64,000 nucleotides of DNA from the NCBI RefSeq assembly GCF_007990245.1, contig NZ_BJWG01000009.1:96642-160641 (forward strand). The letters run 5' to 3'. Positions 1 to 8,311 of the stretch are shown here, piece by piece (the first letter of the stretch is position 1; the number at the start of each line of letters is the position of its first letter). The translations under genes and the position numbers were made by a program. This DNA is from Cellulomonas composti. GTDB lineage: Bacteria > Actinomycetota > Actinomycetes > Actinomycetales > Cellulomonadaceae. The notes below the pieces were generated by a model. That model had not been told where the DNA came from. It did no database searches and worked only from the letters and a program-made list of their open reading frames with translations.

Positions 1-476
1 TCGGCATGCTCGGCGGCCGGCCGGACCTCGAGTCCTCCCGGCTGCGCGAGGCCGGCTTCCGGCAGGCGATGGCGAGCGCCGGCATCCCCGTCGAGGAGCA
101 CCTGGTGCGCGTGGGCGGCTACCGGGCCGACACGGCCGACGCGCCCGCGCGCGAGCTGCTCTCGCTGCCCGACCGACCCACCGCGGTGTTCGCCGCCAAC
201 GACCTGTCGGCGATCCACCTCATCGACGTCGCGACCGAACTCGGCATCGCGGTGCCGGACGACCTGTCGGTGATCGGCTTCGACAACGTCCCCGAGTCTG
301 CGCTGTGCAACCCCCCGCTGACGACCGTCAGCCAGCCCCTGCGGGACATGGGCGCTCGTGCGCTCGCCCTGCTCGTCGACCTGCTCGACGAGAACCGCAC
401 CGAGCCGGTGACCGCCACCCACGTGCGGCTGCCCACCGAGCTCGTCGTCCGCGCCTCCTGCCGCCGGCTCGCCTGA
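1..476 (+). CDS. LacI-family regulator, C-terminal fragment (5' end outside window)
   Basis: The reading frame is open from the window edge to a TGA at 474-476, so only about 158 C-terminal residues are present. They are the second half of a LacI/PurR effector-binding domain. The stretch PTAVFAANDLSAIH is the family's usual 'candidate regulator counts the co-repressor' segment, followed by IAVPDDLSVIGFDN and the typical ending TTVSQPLRDMG...LPTELVVRASC. The helix-turn-helix would lie upstream and cannot be seen. The ATG at base 6 is internal, not the start. The effector sugar cannot be inferred. No operator is visible downstream, and the regulator's targets are probably outside the window. 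Confidence 0.9.
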   Translation, partial: GMLGGRPDLESSRLREAGFRQAMASAGIPVEEHLVRVGGYRADTADAPARELLSLPDRPTAVFAANDLSAIHLIDVATELGIAVPDDLSVIGFDNVPESALCNPPLTTVSQPLRDMGARALALLVDLLDENRTEPVTATHVRLPTELVVRASCRRLA

Positions 477-518
477 GCACCCGCGCGCTACCCCGCGCGG
501 CCGCCCTCCCCCACGCTC

Positions 519-606
519 GCCCGGCAGGTCCGACGAGCCTGCCCGACAGGTCCGACGAGCGCGCCCGACAGTTCCGACGAGCGCGCCCGGCAGGTCCGAC
601 GAGCCT
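519..606. repeat. Four tandem 22-bp repeats, intergenic
   Basis: Four consecutive 22-bp units start at 519, 541, 563 and 585. Each has the form GCCCGrCAGkTCCGACGAGC plus CT or GC. Units 1 and 4 are identical, and units 2 and 3 differ from them at a few positions. The array lies between the LacI-type gene and the doxX-like gene. Its 16-base core GGTCCGACGAGCCTGC recurs inside the 3' end of mnmA on the other strand (24462-24515). Confidence 0.9.
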
Positions 607-733
607 GCGCGCCCGGATGTGAAGGACCTGTGAACGAAGTGAGGACAAACGTCCCGCGGCACAGCGGTGCGTGTGCACAAGAGTTCATGTGGGCGGCGCA
701 GACGGCGCCGAACGCACAGGAAGAAGAATCGCC

Positions 734-1318
734 ATGACCGCAATCTCGCAGGCGGCGGACACGACCTCGACCGCCGCGGTGGTCACCGAGGAGTCCGTCG
801 TCACGTCGTCGAAGGCTCGCGTGATGCTGGCCGTCACCCGGCTCGCCACGGGCTTCATCTTCCTCTGGGCGTTCCTCGACAAGACGTTCGGCCTGCACTA
901 CTCGACGGGCGCCCCGGTCGCCGAGGGCGAGCCCTCCAAGTCGTGGCTCGAGGGTGGCACCCCCGCCCAGGGCTTCATGAAGTTCGGTGCCTCCGGCCCG
1001 TTCAAGGACTTCTTCGCGAACCTCGCCAGCCCGCTGGCGGACTGGCTGTTCATGCTGTCGATGCTCGGCGTCGGTGCCGCGGTGATGCTCGGTGTCGGCC
1101 TGCGCGTCTCCGCCGCCGTCGGCTCGTTCGTCATGGCGATGATGTGGCTCGCCGAGTGGCCGCTGGCCCAGGGCTCCACCAACCCCCTGGTCGACTACCA
1201 CGTGATCTACGCGCTGGTCCTCGTCATCGTCGCGCTGACCTTCGCGGGCGACACGTGGGGCCTCGGGAAGAAGTGGGCGAACCTGCCGATCGTGCAGTCG
1301 CAGGGCTGGCTGCGCTGA
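734..1318 (+). CDS. DoxX-like integral membrane protein
   Basis: A 194-residue protein with a hydrophilic N-terminus (residues 1-29) and four predicted membrane helices at about 30-50, 104-122, 124-142 and 153-172. A roughly 50-residue extracytoplasmic or cytoplasmic loop lies between helices 1 and 2. The helix pattern and the GFIFLWAFLDKTFGL start of the first helix resemble actinobacterial DoxX-family proteins. That family is loosely linked to thiosulfate:quinone oxidoreductase subunits, but here no redox partner is adjacent, so the role is unknown. The ATG at 734 is chosen because AGGAAGAAG at 719-727 lies just ahead. An upstream in-frame start at 671 would add 21 unlikely Arg/Gly-rich residues. 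It is transcribed alone and ends at a strong hairpin. Confidence 0.75.
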   Translation: MTAISQAADTTSTAAVVTEESVVTSSKARVMLAVTRLATGFIFLWAFLDKTFGLHYSTGAPVAEGEPSKSWLEGGTPAQGFMKFGASGPFKDFFANLASPLADWLFMLSMLGVGAAVMLGVGLRVSAAVGSFVMAMMWLAEWPLAQGSTNPLVDYHVIYALVLVIVALTFAGDTWGLGKKWANLPIVQSQGWLR

Positions 1319-1350
1319 TCTGAGCTCCCGGCCATCCCTCAGGTCGGACA

Positions 1351-1394
1351 GGCGAGAGGCCCGCGGCTCCGTCGGGAACCGCGGGCCTCTCGCC
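1351..1394. terminator. Perfect 16-bp hairpin between convergent genes
   Basis: GGCGAGAGGCCCGCGG at 1351-1366 pairs exactly with 1379-1394 across a 12-base loop. It lies 32 bases after the doxX-like stop and 35 bases past the stop of the opposing GNAT gene, so it can end both transcripts. There is no strong U-tract, as is common in GC-rich actinobacteria. Confidence 0.85.
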
Positions 1395-1429
1395 TGTGCT
1401 GTGCCCGGCGCAGGCCGCCGACCGGGCTG

Positions 1430-1975
1430 TCAGTCCGAGCTCATCGCCCGGTACTCGTCCTCGAGCATCCCCATGCAGATCGCGTCGCAGAATCCCTCGC
1501 CGTCGCGGTAGGCGTCGCGCCGCCGGCCCTCGACCCGGAAGCCGATGTTCTCGTAGAGCGACTTGGCGCGGGCGTTGATCGCGAGCACGTCGAGCTCGAC
1601 GCGGTGCAGCCCGAGCCCGTCGAACGCGAAGCCCAGCACGAGCAGGATCCCCTCGGTGCCGTAGCCACGACCACGGTAGGACGGCCGCATCGCGAGGCGG
1701 AGGTTGGCGCTGCGCGTGACCTCGTCGATCTCGTTCAGGACGATCTCGCCCAGGAAGTCGTCGTTGCCGTGCACGGTGACCGCGAAGTCGAACCGGCCCC
1801 CGGCCGTCGCACGGCTCGCGCACCAGGCGTCGACCTGCTCGCGCGTGTACGCCGCCGTCGTCCCGGTCAGGCGCGTGCCCTCGGCGTCCGTGACCAGGTC
1901 CCACATGGCCTCCGAGTCCTCGGCACGTATGGGCCGCAGCACCAGCATCTCGCCCTGCAGCGTGGGCTTGTCCAT
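1430..1975 (-). CDS. GNAT N-acetyltransferase, RimJ/RimL type
   Basis: A 181-residue single-domain GNAT protein. It starts with the RimJ/RimL-like MLVLRPIRAEDSEAM strand-helix and has the acetyl-CoA pyrophosphate loop RGRGYGTEG near residue 98. The HRVELDVLAINARAKSLYENIGFRVEGRRRDA block follows, which in this family carries the Asn and Tyr that contact CoA. It probably acetylates a protein N-terminus or a small molecule in the cytoplasm; the substrate cannot be told. The ATG at 1975 has GGGAGG five bases ahead. The gene stands alone between two strong hairpins, so it is likely monocistronic. Confidence 0.85.
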   Translation of the reverse strand: MDKPTLQGEMLVLRPIRAEDSEAMWDLVTDAEGTRLTGTTAAYTREQVDAWCASRATAGGRFDFAVTVHGNDDFLGEIVLNEIDEVTRSANLRLAMRPSYRGRGYGTEGILLVLGFAFDGLGLHRVELDVLAINARAKSLYENIGFRVEGRRRDAYRDGEGFCDAICMGMLEDEYRAMSSD

Positions 1976-2037
1976 CGCGACCTCCCCGTCCGAGCCGAGC
2001 GCGTCCTGGCAGGCTATTGCACCCAGGCGACGACACG

Positions 2038-2087
2038 CCCGCGGCCCGCCGGTCGTCGGGAGGAGACGACGATCGGCGGGCCGCGGG
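2038..2087. terminator. 21-bp hairpin downstream of the xylanase gene
   Basis: Bases 2038-2058 pair with 2067-2087, with a single G-T wobble and an eight-base purine loop. It lies 38 bases past the xylanase stop and is the likely transcription end of that gene. It also insulates the GNAT gene, whose start is at 1975. Confidence 0.85.
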
Positions 2088-2124
2088 GCGGGTGGTCCCG
2101 GGACGGGACCCCTGACGAGCCAGG

Positions 2125-5100
2125 TCAGGAGACCGTCAGGCGCACCGCCTTGCTCGTCGCCGTGCCGCTGTCGTTCGTCGCGACGACGCGGTAGAGCGCA
2201 CCGTTACGCGTCGGCGAGGCGGTGACGTTCAGCGTGGCTGACGTCGCGCCGGCCAGCGGCGTCCACGCCGTGGCACCGGCCCGCTTCTCGAACCACTGCA
2301 GCCGCGGCTTCGGATAACCCGCGACGGTGACCTCGAACCGGGCCTTGGCCCACGCGGCGACCGTCGTCGACGAGGGCTGTGCGGTGATCGTCGGAGTCGT
2401 CCGCACGACCCGGACCGTGGCGACCTTCGTCACGGCCTGGCCCGAGCCGTTGGTGAACACGGCCCGCACCCGCAGCCCGTCGGTCGAGCCGTAGAGCTTG
2501 ACCTTGAGCGTGCGGGACGTCGCGCTCGGGATCGCCACCCACGTGGACGAGCCGGGCACGCGCTTCTGCCACGTGACCTTCGGGTTCGGGTAGCCGCTCG
2601 CGGCCGCCGACACCGTCACGACGCTGCCGTACTCACCGCTCACCGAGACCGGCTGCGACGTGACGACCGGCTTGACCCGGGCCACGCGCACCGTCGCCGG
2701 TTGCGTCGTGACCGTACCGGCCGAGTTGGTGTACGTCGCGCGGTACGACGCACCGTCCAGGGCCGCCGTGAGCACGAGCGACCGCGAGGGCTTGCTGCCC
2801 GCGACCGCTGCCCAGTCCTTGCCCGGGCGACGGATCTCCCACGAGACGGTCGGTGCCGGCGTGCCGGACGCCGCCGTCACGATCGTCACCGTGCTGCCGA
2901 GCGGCGCGGTGATCGTCGTCTCCGGCTGCTGGGTGACGACAGGGGCCACGGCCACGGGCGCACCCGGGCCGACCAGCTCGACGACACCCCAGTGGCCGGT
3001 GGACTGGTAGCCCCGACCCGTCGGGTCGGCCCAGTTGGTGATCCCGTTGCGAACCCCACCCGAGGCGTCGTTGACCTGCAGGTCCAGGCCGTGGAACGTG
3101 CCGGTCCCGCCGTACTCGAGGAGGCTGATCGCCGCCTCGACGCGGTAGCCGTCGTCCGTGCGGACGACCGCCGAGGTCAGCCGGTTCCGCTGGAACGTCT
3201 CGTCGCCCGTGCCGAACGACACCGCTCCGTCCGCGTCGATGCGGATCTGGGTGTCGTCGTACCGGTAGGAGCCGTTCTTCACGTTGCCGCCGTCGACGTA
3301 GATCTCGACCGAGTCCTTCGTCCACGGGTCGGAGCCCGTCGTGTCGACGTCGGCATCGGTCACGTCCGCCAGGACGTAGAGCGTGCTGCCGTTCCACAGG
3401 GTCCGGAAGGAGCCCTCGGCCGTGCCCGAGCCCGACGTGTGCTTGGCGCTCACGAGCGTGCCCGCGGTGGACCACTGCGCGTCGACGTCACCGTCGATGC
3501 TCGGGGCGGTCGTCGCCTCGTGCACCTCGCCGAACGAGAGCGGCTCGGCCAGCGCGATGCTGCCCAGCACGTCCGGCGAGTTCCACGCCGTGGTCGTCGC
3601 ACCGTCCACGACGCGCACGTCGAGGTCGACCGCACCGCCCTCGACGAGAGAGTCGACAGGCAGCTCGACGACGGCCGTCCAGCCGCCGGTGCGCTCGGTC
3701 GCCGTGCCGTCGACGTCACCCGTGCCGTCACGCCCGAACGACACCGCGCCGTCGGGGGTCTCGAGCACGACCGCGTCGGTGTCGTCCACCGTCGCGTCGT
3801 CGACGTCCACGTAGACCGTCAGACCCTCGGGCGTCCAGCGCAGCTGGAAGCCGGCCTTCTCCCCCACCGGGTTCAGCGGCAGTCGCTGCCACTGGCCCGA
3901 CGAGCTCGAGTAGTCGCCGTCCTCGTCGGCCGCGAACGCCGTGGCGCTGCGGATCGCGGCCGGCAGACCGAGGTCGGCCGCCCCGAAGAACGCCGGCTTC
4001 GCGGAGAAGTTGTCGTTGAACAGCAGCGGCTTGCCGTTGCCCGACGCCCGCCACGAGCGGCCGTCCGTCAGGCCCCACACCGTCACCGAGAACAGGCTCG
4101 AGGCGTGCTCGCGGAACGCGTCGAACGCGGCCTCGTAGTAGTAGCCCTGGTCGATCGACTTCGCGGTGTCCGCCGAGCCGACGAACACGTCGAGCTCGGT
4201 GACGGCCTGCACCAGCGGTCGGCCGGACGCCGTCTCGATCCCCTCGAAGTCGGCGATCGCGTCGTCGAGCGAGCTCACCGGCGTCGAGAGCGCCACGTGG
4301 AACTGGTGGCCCACGCCGTCGATCGGGACGTCACGCGCGATCAGCCGCTCGACGAGCGCCTTGTAGCGCGCACGCTTACCGGTCTGCTCGGTGTTGTAGT
4401 CGTTGATGAAGAGCGTCACGGGGTGCTCGACGCCCTCGGCCGCGTACTCGTCGTTGAACGCCTCGTTCGCGTACTGGAAGGCGTCGTCGACGAACTCCTC
4501 ACCGAGGATCTGGTACCACTTGCTCTCACGCATGCCGTCGGGGTTGGACGTGCCGTCGTTGACGACCTCGTTGACCACGTCGAACGCGACCAGCGGGTTG
4601 CCGTCCGAGCCGAACGCGCCGTACTCGTCGGACAGGGCCTGGGCGACGTTGAAGATGTGGTCGTGCAGCCGCTGGCGCAGCGCGTCGGGTGCCAGGTCGT
4701 TGCCCTCGTCGTCCTGGAAGAACCAGGCCGGCGTCTGGCTGTGCCAGGCGAGCGTGTGGCCGTAGACGTTCAGCTCGTTCTCGGCCGCGTAGTCCATGAG
4801 GGTCTTCGCCTCGGGGTGCAGGCGGAACGTGTCCACCCCCGTGCCCGAGTACCAGGCCTCGACCTTCATGTAGTTCTCGGAGGTCACCTGGTCGAAGTGC
4901 TTGAGCAGCAGCTGCGAGGCGGTGCCCGCGGTCTCCCGCGAGTCGATCGCCACGCCGACCGGGAAGTCGACCGTGTCCTTGAGCGGCGTCAGGTCCTCGA
5001 TCGCCACGTCGGGGGTCGGCGTCACCGCGATGTCGTCGATCACGAACGTGGAGGTGTTGCCCAGGCCCGTGCTCGTGTACTTCGTCTCGAAGTAGAGCTC

Positions 5101-6543
5101 GGCCGCCGTCTCGAACGCCGGCATGGTGAACGTGCCGGTCACGTGCACCCAGCTGCTCGACGACAAGCCCGTGAACTGCACGAGGTTCGAGTACTTGGCG
5201 GTCTCACCCGTGAGCGTGCGCGAGGAGAGGGTCATGTCGCCCGGCGTGCCCTCGAACCGGACCCACGCCGAGACGTCGTACGACGCGCCGGCGACCGCGG
5301 TCTCCGTGACCGGGTACTGCAGGCCGGCGCCCTGCGAGGGGCGCTCCGAGACACGCGCGGAGTACGTGCCGCCGTGCGCGAGCTCGTCCGTGACCGCCAC
5401 GACGGGGTCACCGTGCTCGTCGGCGCGCAGCGCCCAGCCCTCGAGCGTGCCCGTCTCGAAGTCGGTCTCGACGAGCGGCTCGGTGCCCACCGGGGGCTCG
5501 ACCTCGCCGGCCGGGCCGAGGATCAGCACGTCGTCCACGAGGAAGCTCGGGTGGGTGGTGTCGATGTCCGCAGCCTCGAAGTAGAACACCAGCTTGGTGA
5601 GGTCCGCGGCCGGCGTGTACGTCCCGGTGAGCTCGACCCAGCCGTCCGCGGTCGCGGAAGGTGAGGTGGTCACGGCGTTGTACGAGTCGCCGTCGCCGGT
5701 GCTGGTGACGGCCGTGATCTTGATCGCGGACGCGCCGGCGGTCCCGGTCGGGAGCTTGACCCAGGCGGAGACCTGGTACTCCTTGCCCGCCTCGAGCGTG
5801 CTCAGGAGGTCGGCCTCCGTGCCGGCCCAGTTGGCGCCGCGGCCCGAGACCAGCAGGCTGTGCGCGCCGCCGTGCGCCTCGGTGTCCGTCGCGGCGACCG
5901 TCGAGTTGCGCGCACCCCAGGGAGCGGTCGACGACTCGAAGTCGTTCGACAGGACCACCGTGGGCTCGGGGGTGCCGGGCTCGCCCGGCACGGAGACGAC
6001 GACGTCGTCGAGCTGGTAGGTGAAGTCGAGCGCGGGGGTGGGCTCCGGGTAGGGGCCGGTGCCGAAGAAGAACTGGGACTGCGGGCTCGTCTCGGGGATC
6101 GTGTACTGCGTCGTGACGGTCTTCCACTCGGAGGTCAGCGTCACGTCGGTGCCCAGCCACGAGTAGCCGGGCTTGGTGACCCAGCGCGCCGGGACGTTCG
6201 TGTCACCCGAGACGATGCGCGCCTGCGCCGAGACGGTCACGACCGTGCCGGCCTCGAGGCCGTCCAGCAGCCCCGCCGGGGTGTCCAGACCGTCGTAGCT
6301 CGCCGCGCGGTGGACCTGGTAGGCCTTGTTGCCCGCCCCGAGGTCGACGTACGTGCCCGCCGCCCCGGACTGCCCGAGCGTGCCCTTGGTCCCGTCGTCG
6401 AAGTTGACGGACAACAGCGTGGTCGTGCTTCCGTCTGCGGCGGTCGCGACGGTGGTCACCCCGACCAGTGGGGTGAGCACCAGCGCGACGGTTGCGGCCA
6501 GCGCAACTCCTCGCCTGCGGCGCACGGTGGTTCCAGTAGACAT
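2125..6543 (-). CDS. Secreted multidomain GH10 endo-beta-1,4-xylanase
   Basis: A 1472-residue secreted enzyme that cleaves xylan backbones outside the cell. Modules in order: signal peptide (1-36, RRRR then a hydrophobic core ending ATAAD); three CBM4/9/22-type beta-sandwich modules (about 38-190, 196-350, 357-512); GH10 catalytic barrel (about 518-865) with GHTLAWHSQTP; a degenerate CBM9-like region (865-995); a full CBM9 module (999-1190); and three Ig-like repeats (1195-1472). The acid/base is Glu659 in FDVVNEVV and the nucleophile is Glu783 in AVTELDVF. A TTG at 6546 precedes the ATG at 6543; the ATG is chosen because AAAGGAG lies five bases ahead of it. The layout CBM22-GH10-CBM9 is known from modular xylanases of Thermotoga and actinobacteria. 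No dockerin or sortase motif was seen; the Ig repeats may hold it to the wall or act as spacers. Confidence 0.95.
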   Translation of the reverse strand: MSTGTTVRRRRGVALAATVALVLTPLVGVTTVATAADGSTTTLLSVNFDDGTKGTLGQSGAAGTYVDLGAGNKAYQVHRAASYDGLDTPAGLLDGLEAGTVVTVSAQARIVSGDTNVPARWVTKPGYSWLGTDVTLTSEWKTVTTQYTIPETSPQSQFFFGTGPYPEPTPALDFTYQLDDVVVSVPGEPGTPEPTVVLSNDFESSTAPWGARNSTVAATDTEAHGGAHSLLVSGRGANWAGTEADLLSTLEAGKEYQVSAWVKLPTGTAGASAIKITAVTSTGDGDSYNAVTTSPSATADGWVELTGTYTPAADLTKLVFYFEAADIDTTHPSFLVDDVLILGPAGEVEPPVGTEPLVETDFETGTLEGWALRADEHGDPVVAVTDELAHGGTYSARVSERPSQGAGLQYPVTETAVAGASYDVSAWVRFEGTPGDMTLSSRTLTGETAKYSNLVQFTGLSSSSWVHVTGTFTMPAFETAAELYFETKYTSTGLGNTSTFVIDDIAVTPTPDVAIEDLTPLKDTVDFPVGVAIDSRETAGTASQLLLKHFDQVTSENYMKVEAWYSGTGVDTFRLHPEAKTLMDYAAENELNVYGHTLAWHSQTPAWFFQDDEGNDLAPDALRQRLHDHIFNVAQALSDEYGAFGSDGNPLVAFDVVNEVVNDGTSNPDGMRESKWYQILGEEFVDDAFQYANEAFNDEYAAEGVEHPVTLFINDYNTEQTGKRARYKALVERLIARDVPIDGVGHQFHVALSTPVSSLDDAIADFEGIETASGRPLVQAVTELDVFVGSADTAKSIDQGYYYEAAFDAFREHASSLFSVTVWGLTDGRSWRASGNGKPLLFNDNFSAKPAFFGAADLGLPAAIRSATAFAADEDGDYSSSSGQWQRLPLNPVGEKAGFQLRWTPEGLTVYVDVDDATVDDTDAVVLETPDGAVSFGRDGTGDVDGTATERTGGWTAVVELPVDSLVEGGAVDLDVRVVDGATTTAWNSPDVLGSIALAEPLSFGEVHEATTAPSIDGDVDAQWSTAGTLVSAKHTSGSGTAEGSFRTLWNGSTLYVLADVTDADVDTTGSDPWTKDSVEIYVDGGNVKNGSYRYDDTQIRIDADGAVSFGTGDETFQRNRLTSAVVRTDDGYRVEAAISLLEYGGTGTFHGLDLQVNDASGGVRNGITNWADPTGRGYQSTGHWGVVELVGPGAPVAVAPVVTQQPETTITAPLGSTVTIVTAASGTPAPTVSWEIRRPGKDWAAVAGSKPSRSLVLTAALDGASYRATYTNSAGTVTTQPATVRVARVKPVVTSQPVSVSGEYGSVVTVSAAASGYPNPKVTWQKRVPGSSTWVAIPSATSRTLKVKLYGSTDGLRVRAVFTNGSGQAVTKVATVRVVRTTPTITAQPSSTTVAAWAKARFEVTVAGYPKPRLQWFEKRAGATAWTPLAGATSATLNVTASPTRNGALYRVVATNDSGTATSKAVRLTVS

Positions 6544-6584
6544 CAACGCTCCTTTGCGTGACCCGGCCGGTGTCGGTTGCGGCG

Positions 6585-6613
6585 AGGCTAACCCGGCTCG
6601 CTGTCATTTCGAA
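6585..6613 (-). promoter_or_regulatory. Putative xylanase promoter
   Basis: On the minus strand, TTCGAA (6608-6613) and TAGCCT (6585-6590) are 17 bases apart. Transcription would start about 35 bases before the ATG. The match to sigma-70 consensus is modest. The site lies just downstream of the palindrome at 6623-6647. Confidence 0.4.
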
Positions 6614-6622
6614 GAGTTTTCG

Positions 6623-6647
6623 GATAACGATTTCGATACCGTTATCG
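6623..6647. promoter_or_regulatory. LacI-type operator upstream of the xylanase gene
   Basis: GATAACG (6623-6629) and CGTTATC (6640-6646) form a palindrome with a 10-base spacer. A second, tighter palindrome, CGATACCGTTATCG, overlaps it at 6634-6647. CGATAACG half-sites are common for LacI-family regulators of polysaccharide genes. The site is in an AT-rich island about 80-105 bases before the xylanase start. The regulator is unknown. Confidence 0.55.
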
Positions 6648-6729
6648 ATGGGAGCGTGACCATCGTGGGGGATCGGGTGTCGAGGGCCCCGACCGGCCGG
6701 CTCCGCGCGGTGCTCGCGGGCACGACGAG

Positions 6730-6786
6730 GTCCCGACGACGACGCCCCGCCGCCCAGGAGGGCGAGCGGGGCGTCGTCGTCGGGAC
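6730..6786. terminator. Perfect 21-bp hairpin after gatB
   Basis: GTCCCGACGACGACGCCCCG and the next base (6730-6750) pair without mismatch with 6766-6786 across a 15-base loop. It begins 17 bases past the gatB stop on the minus strand and separates the gatCAB operon from the xylanase promoter. Confidence 0.9.
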
Positions 6787-6802
6787 GGGTGGCGTCGGGG
6801 CG

Positions 6803-8311
6803 TCAGGCTCCGACGCGCTCGAGCACGAGCTCACGCACGCGCGCTGCGTCGGCCTGCCCGCGCGTGGCCTTCATGACCGCACCGATGACGGCGCCGACCG
6901 GGCCGAGGTTGCCGGACCGGATCTTGTCCGCGACGTCCGGCTGGGCGGCCAGTGCCTCGTCGATCGCGGCGAGCAGGGGACCGTCGTCGGAGACGATCTC
7001 GAGCCCGCGGGCCGCGACGACCGTGTCGGGGTCGCCCTCGCCCGCGAGCACGCCCTCGAGCACCTGGCGGGCGAGCTTGTCGTTGAGTCGGCCCGAGTCG
7101 ACCAGACCCTGCAGCGCGCCGATCTGCGCCGGAGTGATCGGCAGGTCGGCGAGCTCGATCTCGCGCTCCTTGGCGGTGCGGGCCAGCTCGCCCATCCACC
7201 ACTTGCGGGCCGCGGCCGGCGCGGCGCCCGCCGCCACGGTCGCCTCGATCAGCTCGATCGCACCCGCGTTGACCACGTCACGCATCTCGGCGTCCGCGTA
7301 GCCCCACTCCCCCTGCAGCCGGCGACGACGAGCCGCGGGCAGCTCCGGCAGCGCGGCGCGGATCTGCTCGACCCACGCCCGGTCCGGCGCGATCGGCACC
7401 AGGTCGGGCTCCGGGAAGTACCGGTAGTCCTCCGCGTCCGACTTCACGCGCCCGCTCGTCGTCGAACCCGTGTCCTCGTGCCAGTGCCGGGTCTCCTGCA
7501 CGATCGAGCCGCCCGCGTCGAGCACGGCCGCCTGCCGGGAGACCTCGTAGCGCACGGCGCGATCGACCGAGCGGAACGAGTTGACGTTCTTGGTCTCGGT
7601 GCGCGTGCCGAGCGGGCTCGTCGGCGTCGCGCGCAGCGACACGTTGACGTCCGCGCGGACGTTGCCGCGCTCCATGCGCGCCTCGGACACCTCGAGCGCC
7701 CGGAACAGGTCGCGCAGCGTCTGCACGTACGCGCGCGCGACCTCGGGCGCACGCGCCCCGGCTCCCGTGATGGGGCGCGTCACGATCTCGACGAGCGGGA
7801 TGCCCGCCCGGTTGTAGTCCACGAGCGAGTACTCCGCGCCGTGGATGCGACCGGTCGCGCCGCCGACGTGCGTGTTCTTGCCGGCGTCCTCCTCCATGTG
7901 CGCGCGCTCGACCTCGACGCGGAACACGGTCCCGTCCTCGAGCTCGACGTCGACGTAGCCGTCGTACGCGATCGGCTCGTCGTACTGCGACGTCTGGAAG
8001 TTCTTCGGCACGTCCGGGTAGAAGTAGTTCTTCCGCGCGAACCGGCAGGTCTGCGCGATCGAGCAGTTCAGCGCGAGCCCGATCCGGATCGCGTACTCGA
8101 CGGCCGTCCCGTTGACCACGGGCAGGCTGCCGGGCAGCCCGAGCGAGACGGGCGTGACGGACGTGTTCGGCTCCTCGCCGAAGCCCGCCGGCGCACCGTC
8201 GAACATCTTGGTGCGGGTGCCGAGCTCGACGTGCACCTCGATACCGATGACCGGGTCGAACCGGGCCACGGCCTCGTCGTAGTCGACCAGGTCGACGGTT
8301 GCGCGGCTCAT
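6803..8311 (-). CDS. gatB: Aspartyl/glutamyl-tRNA amidotransferase subunit B
   Basis: A 502-residue GatB, the subunit that binds misacylated Glu-tRNA(Gln) or Asp-tRNA(Asn) and phosphorylates the acyl group for transamidation. The family hallmarks [22 protein letters not shown] (about 17-38), the [18 protein letters not shown] block and [17 protein letters not shown] are intact. The C-terminal YqeY-like helical tail ends LVLERVGA. The ATG at 8311 overlaps the gatA stop by four bases (ATGA), which fixes the start and implies translational coupling. It is last in the gatC-gatA-gatB operon and is followed by a strong hairpin. The presence of GatCAB suggests that no glutaminyl-tRNA synthetase is used. 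Confidence 0.97.
   Translation of the reverse strand: MSRATVDLVDYDEAVARFDPVIGIEVHVELGTRTKMFDGAPAGFGEEPNTSVTPVSLGLPGSLPVVNGTAVEYAIRIGLALNCSIAQTCRFARKNYFYPDVPKNFQTSQYDEPIAYDGYVDVELEDGTVFRVEVERAHMEEDAGKNTHVGGATGRIHGAEYSLVDYNRAGIPLVEIVTRPITGAGARAPEVARAYVQTLRDLFRALEVSEARMERGNVRADVNVSLRATPTSPLGTRTETKNVNSFRSVDRAVRYEVSRQAAVLDAGGSIVQETRHWHEDTGSTTSGRVKSDAEDYRYFPEPDLVPIAPDRAWVEQIRAALPELPAARRRRLQGEWGYADAEMRDVVNAGAIELIEATVAAGAAPAAARKWWMGELARTAKEREIELADLPITPAQIGALQGLVDSGRLNDKLARQVLEGVLAGEGDPDTVVAARGLEIVSDDGPLLAAIDEALAAQPDVADKIRSGNLGPVGAVIGAVMKATRGQADAARVRELVLERVGA

Noticed and set aside
519..606. CRISPR array
   Set aside because: The units are directly adjacent with no spacers, and no cas genes are in the window.
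2701..5664. A 987-codon open frame on the plus strand opposite the xylanase gene
   Set aside because: It mirrors the GC-rich third positions of the real gene, is made mostly of Arg, Val, Asp and Gly, has no domain or start signal, and the opposite strand carries a complete recognisable enzyme.
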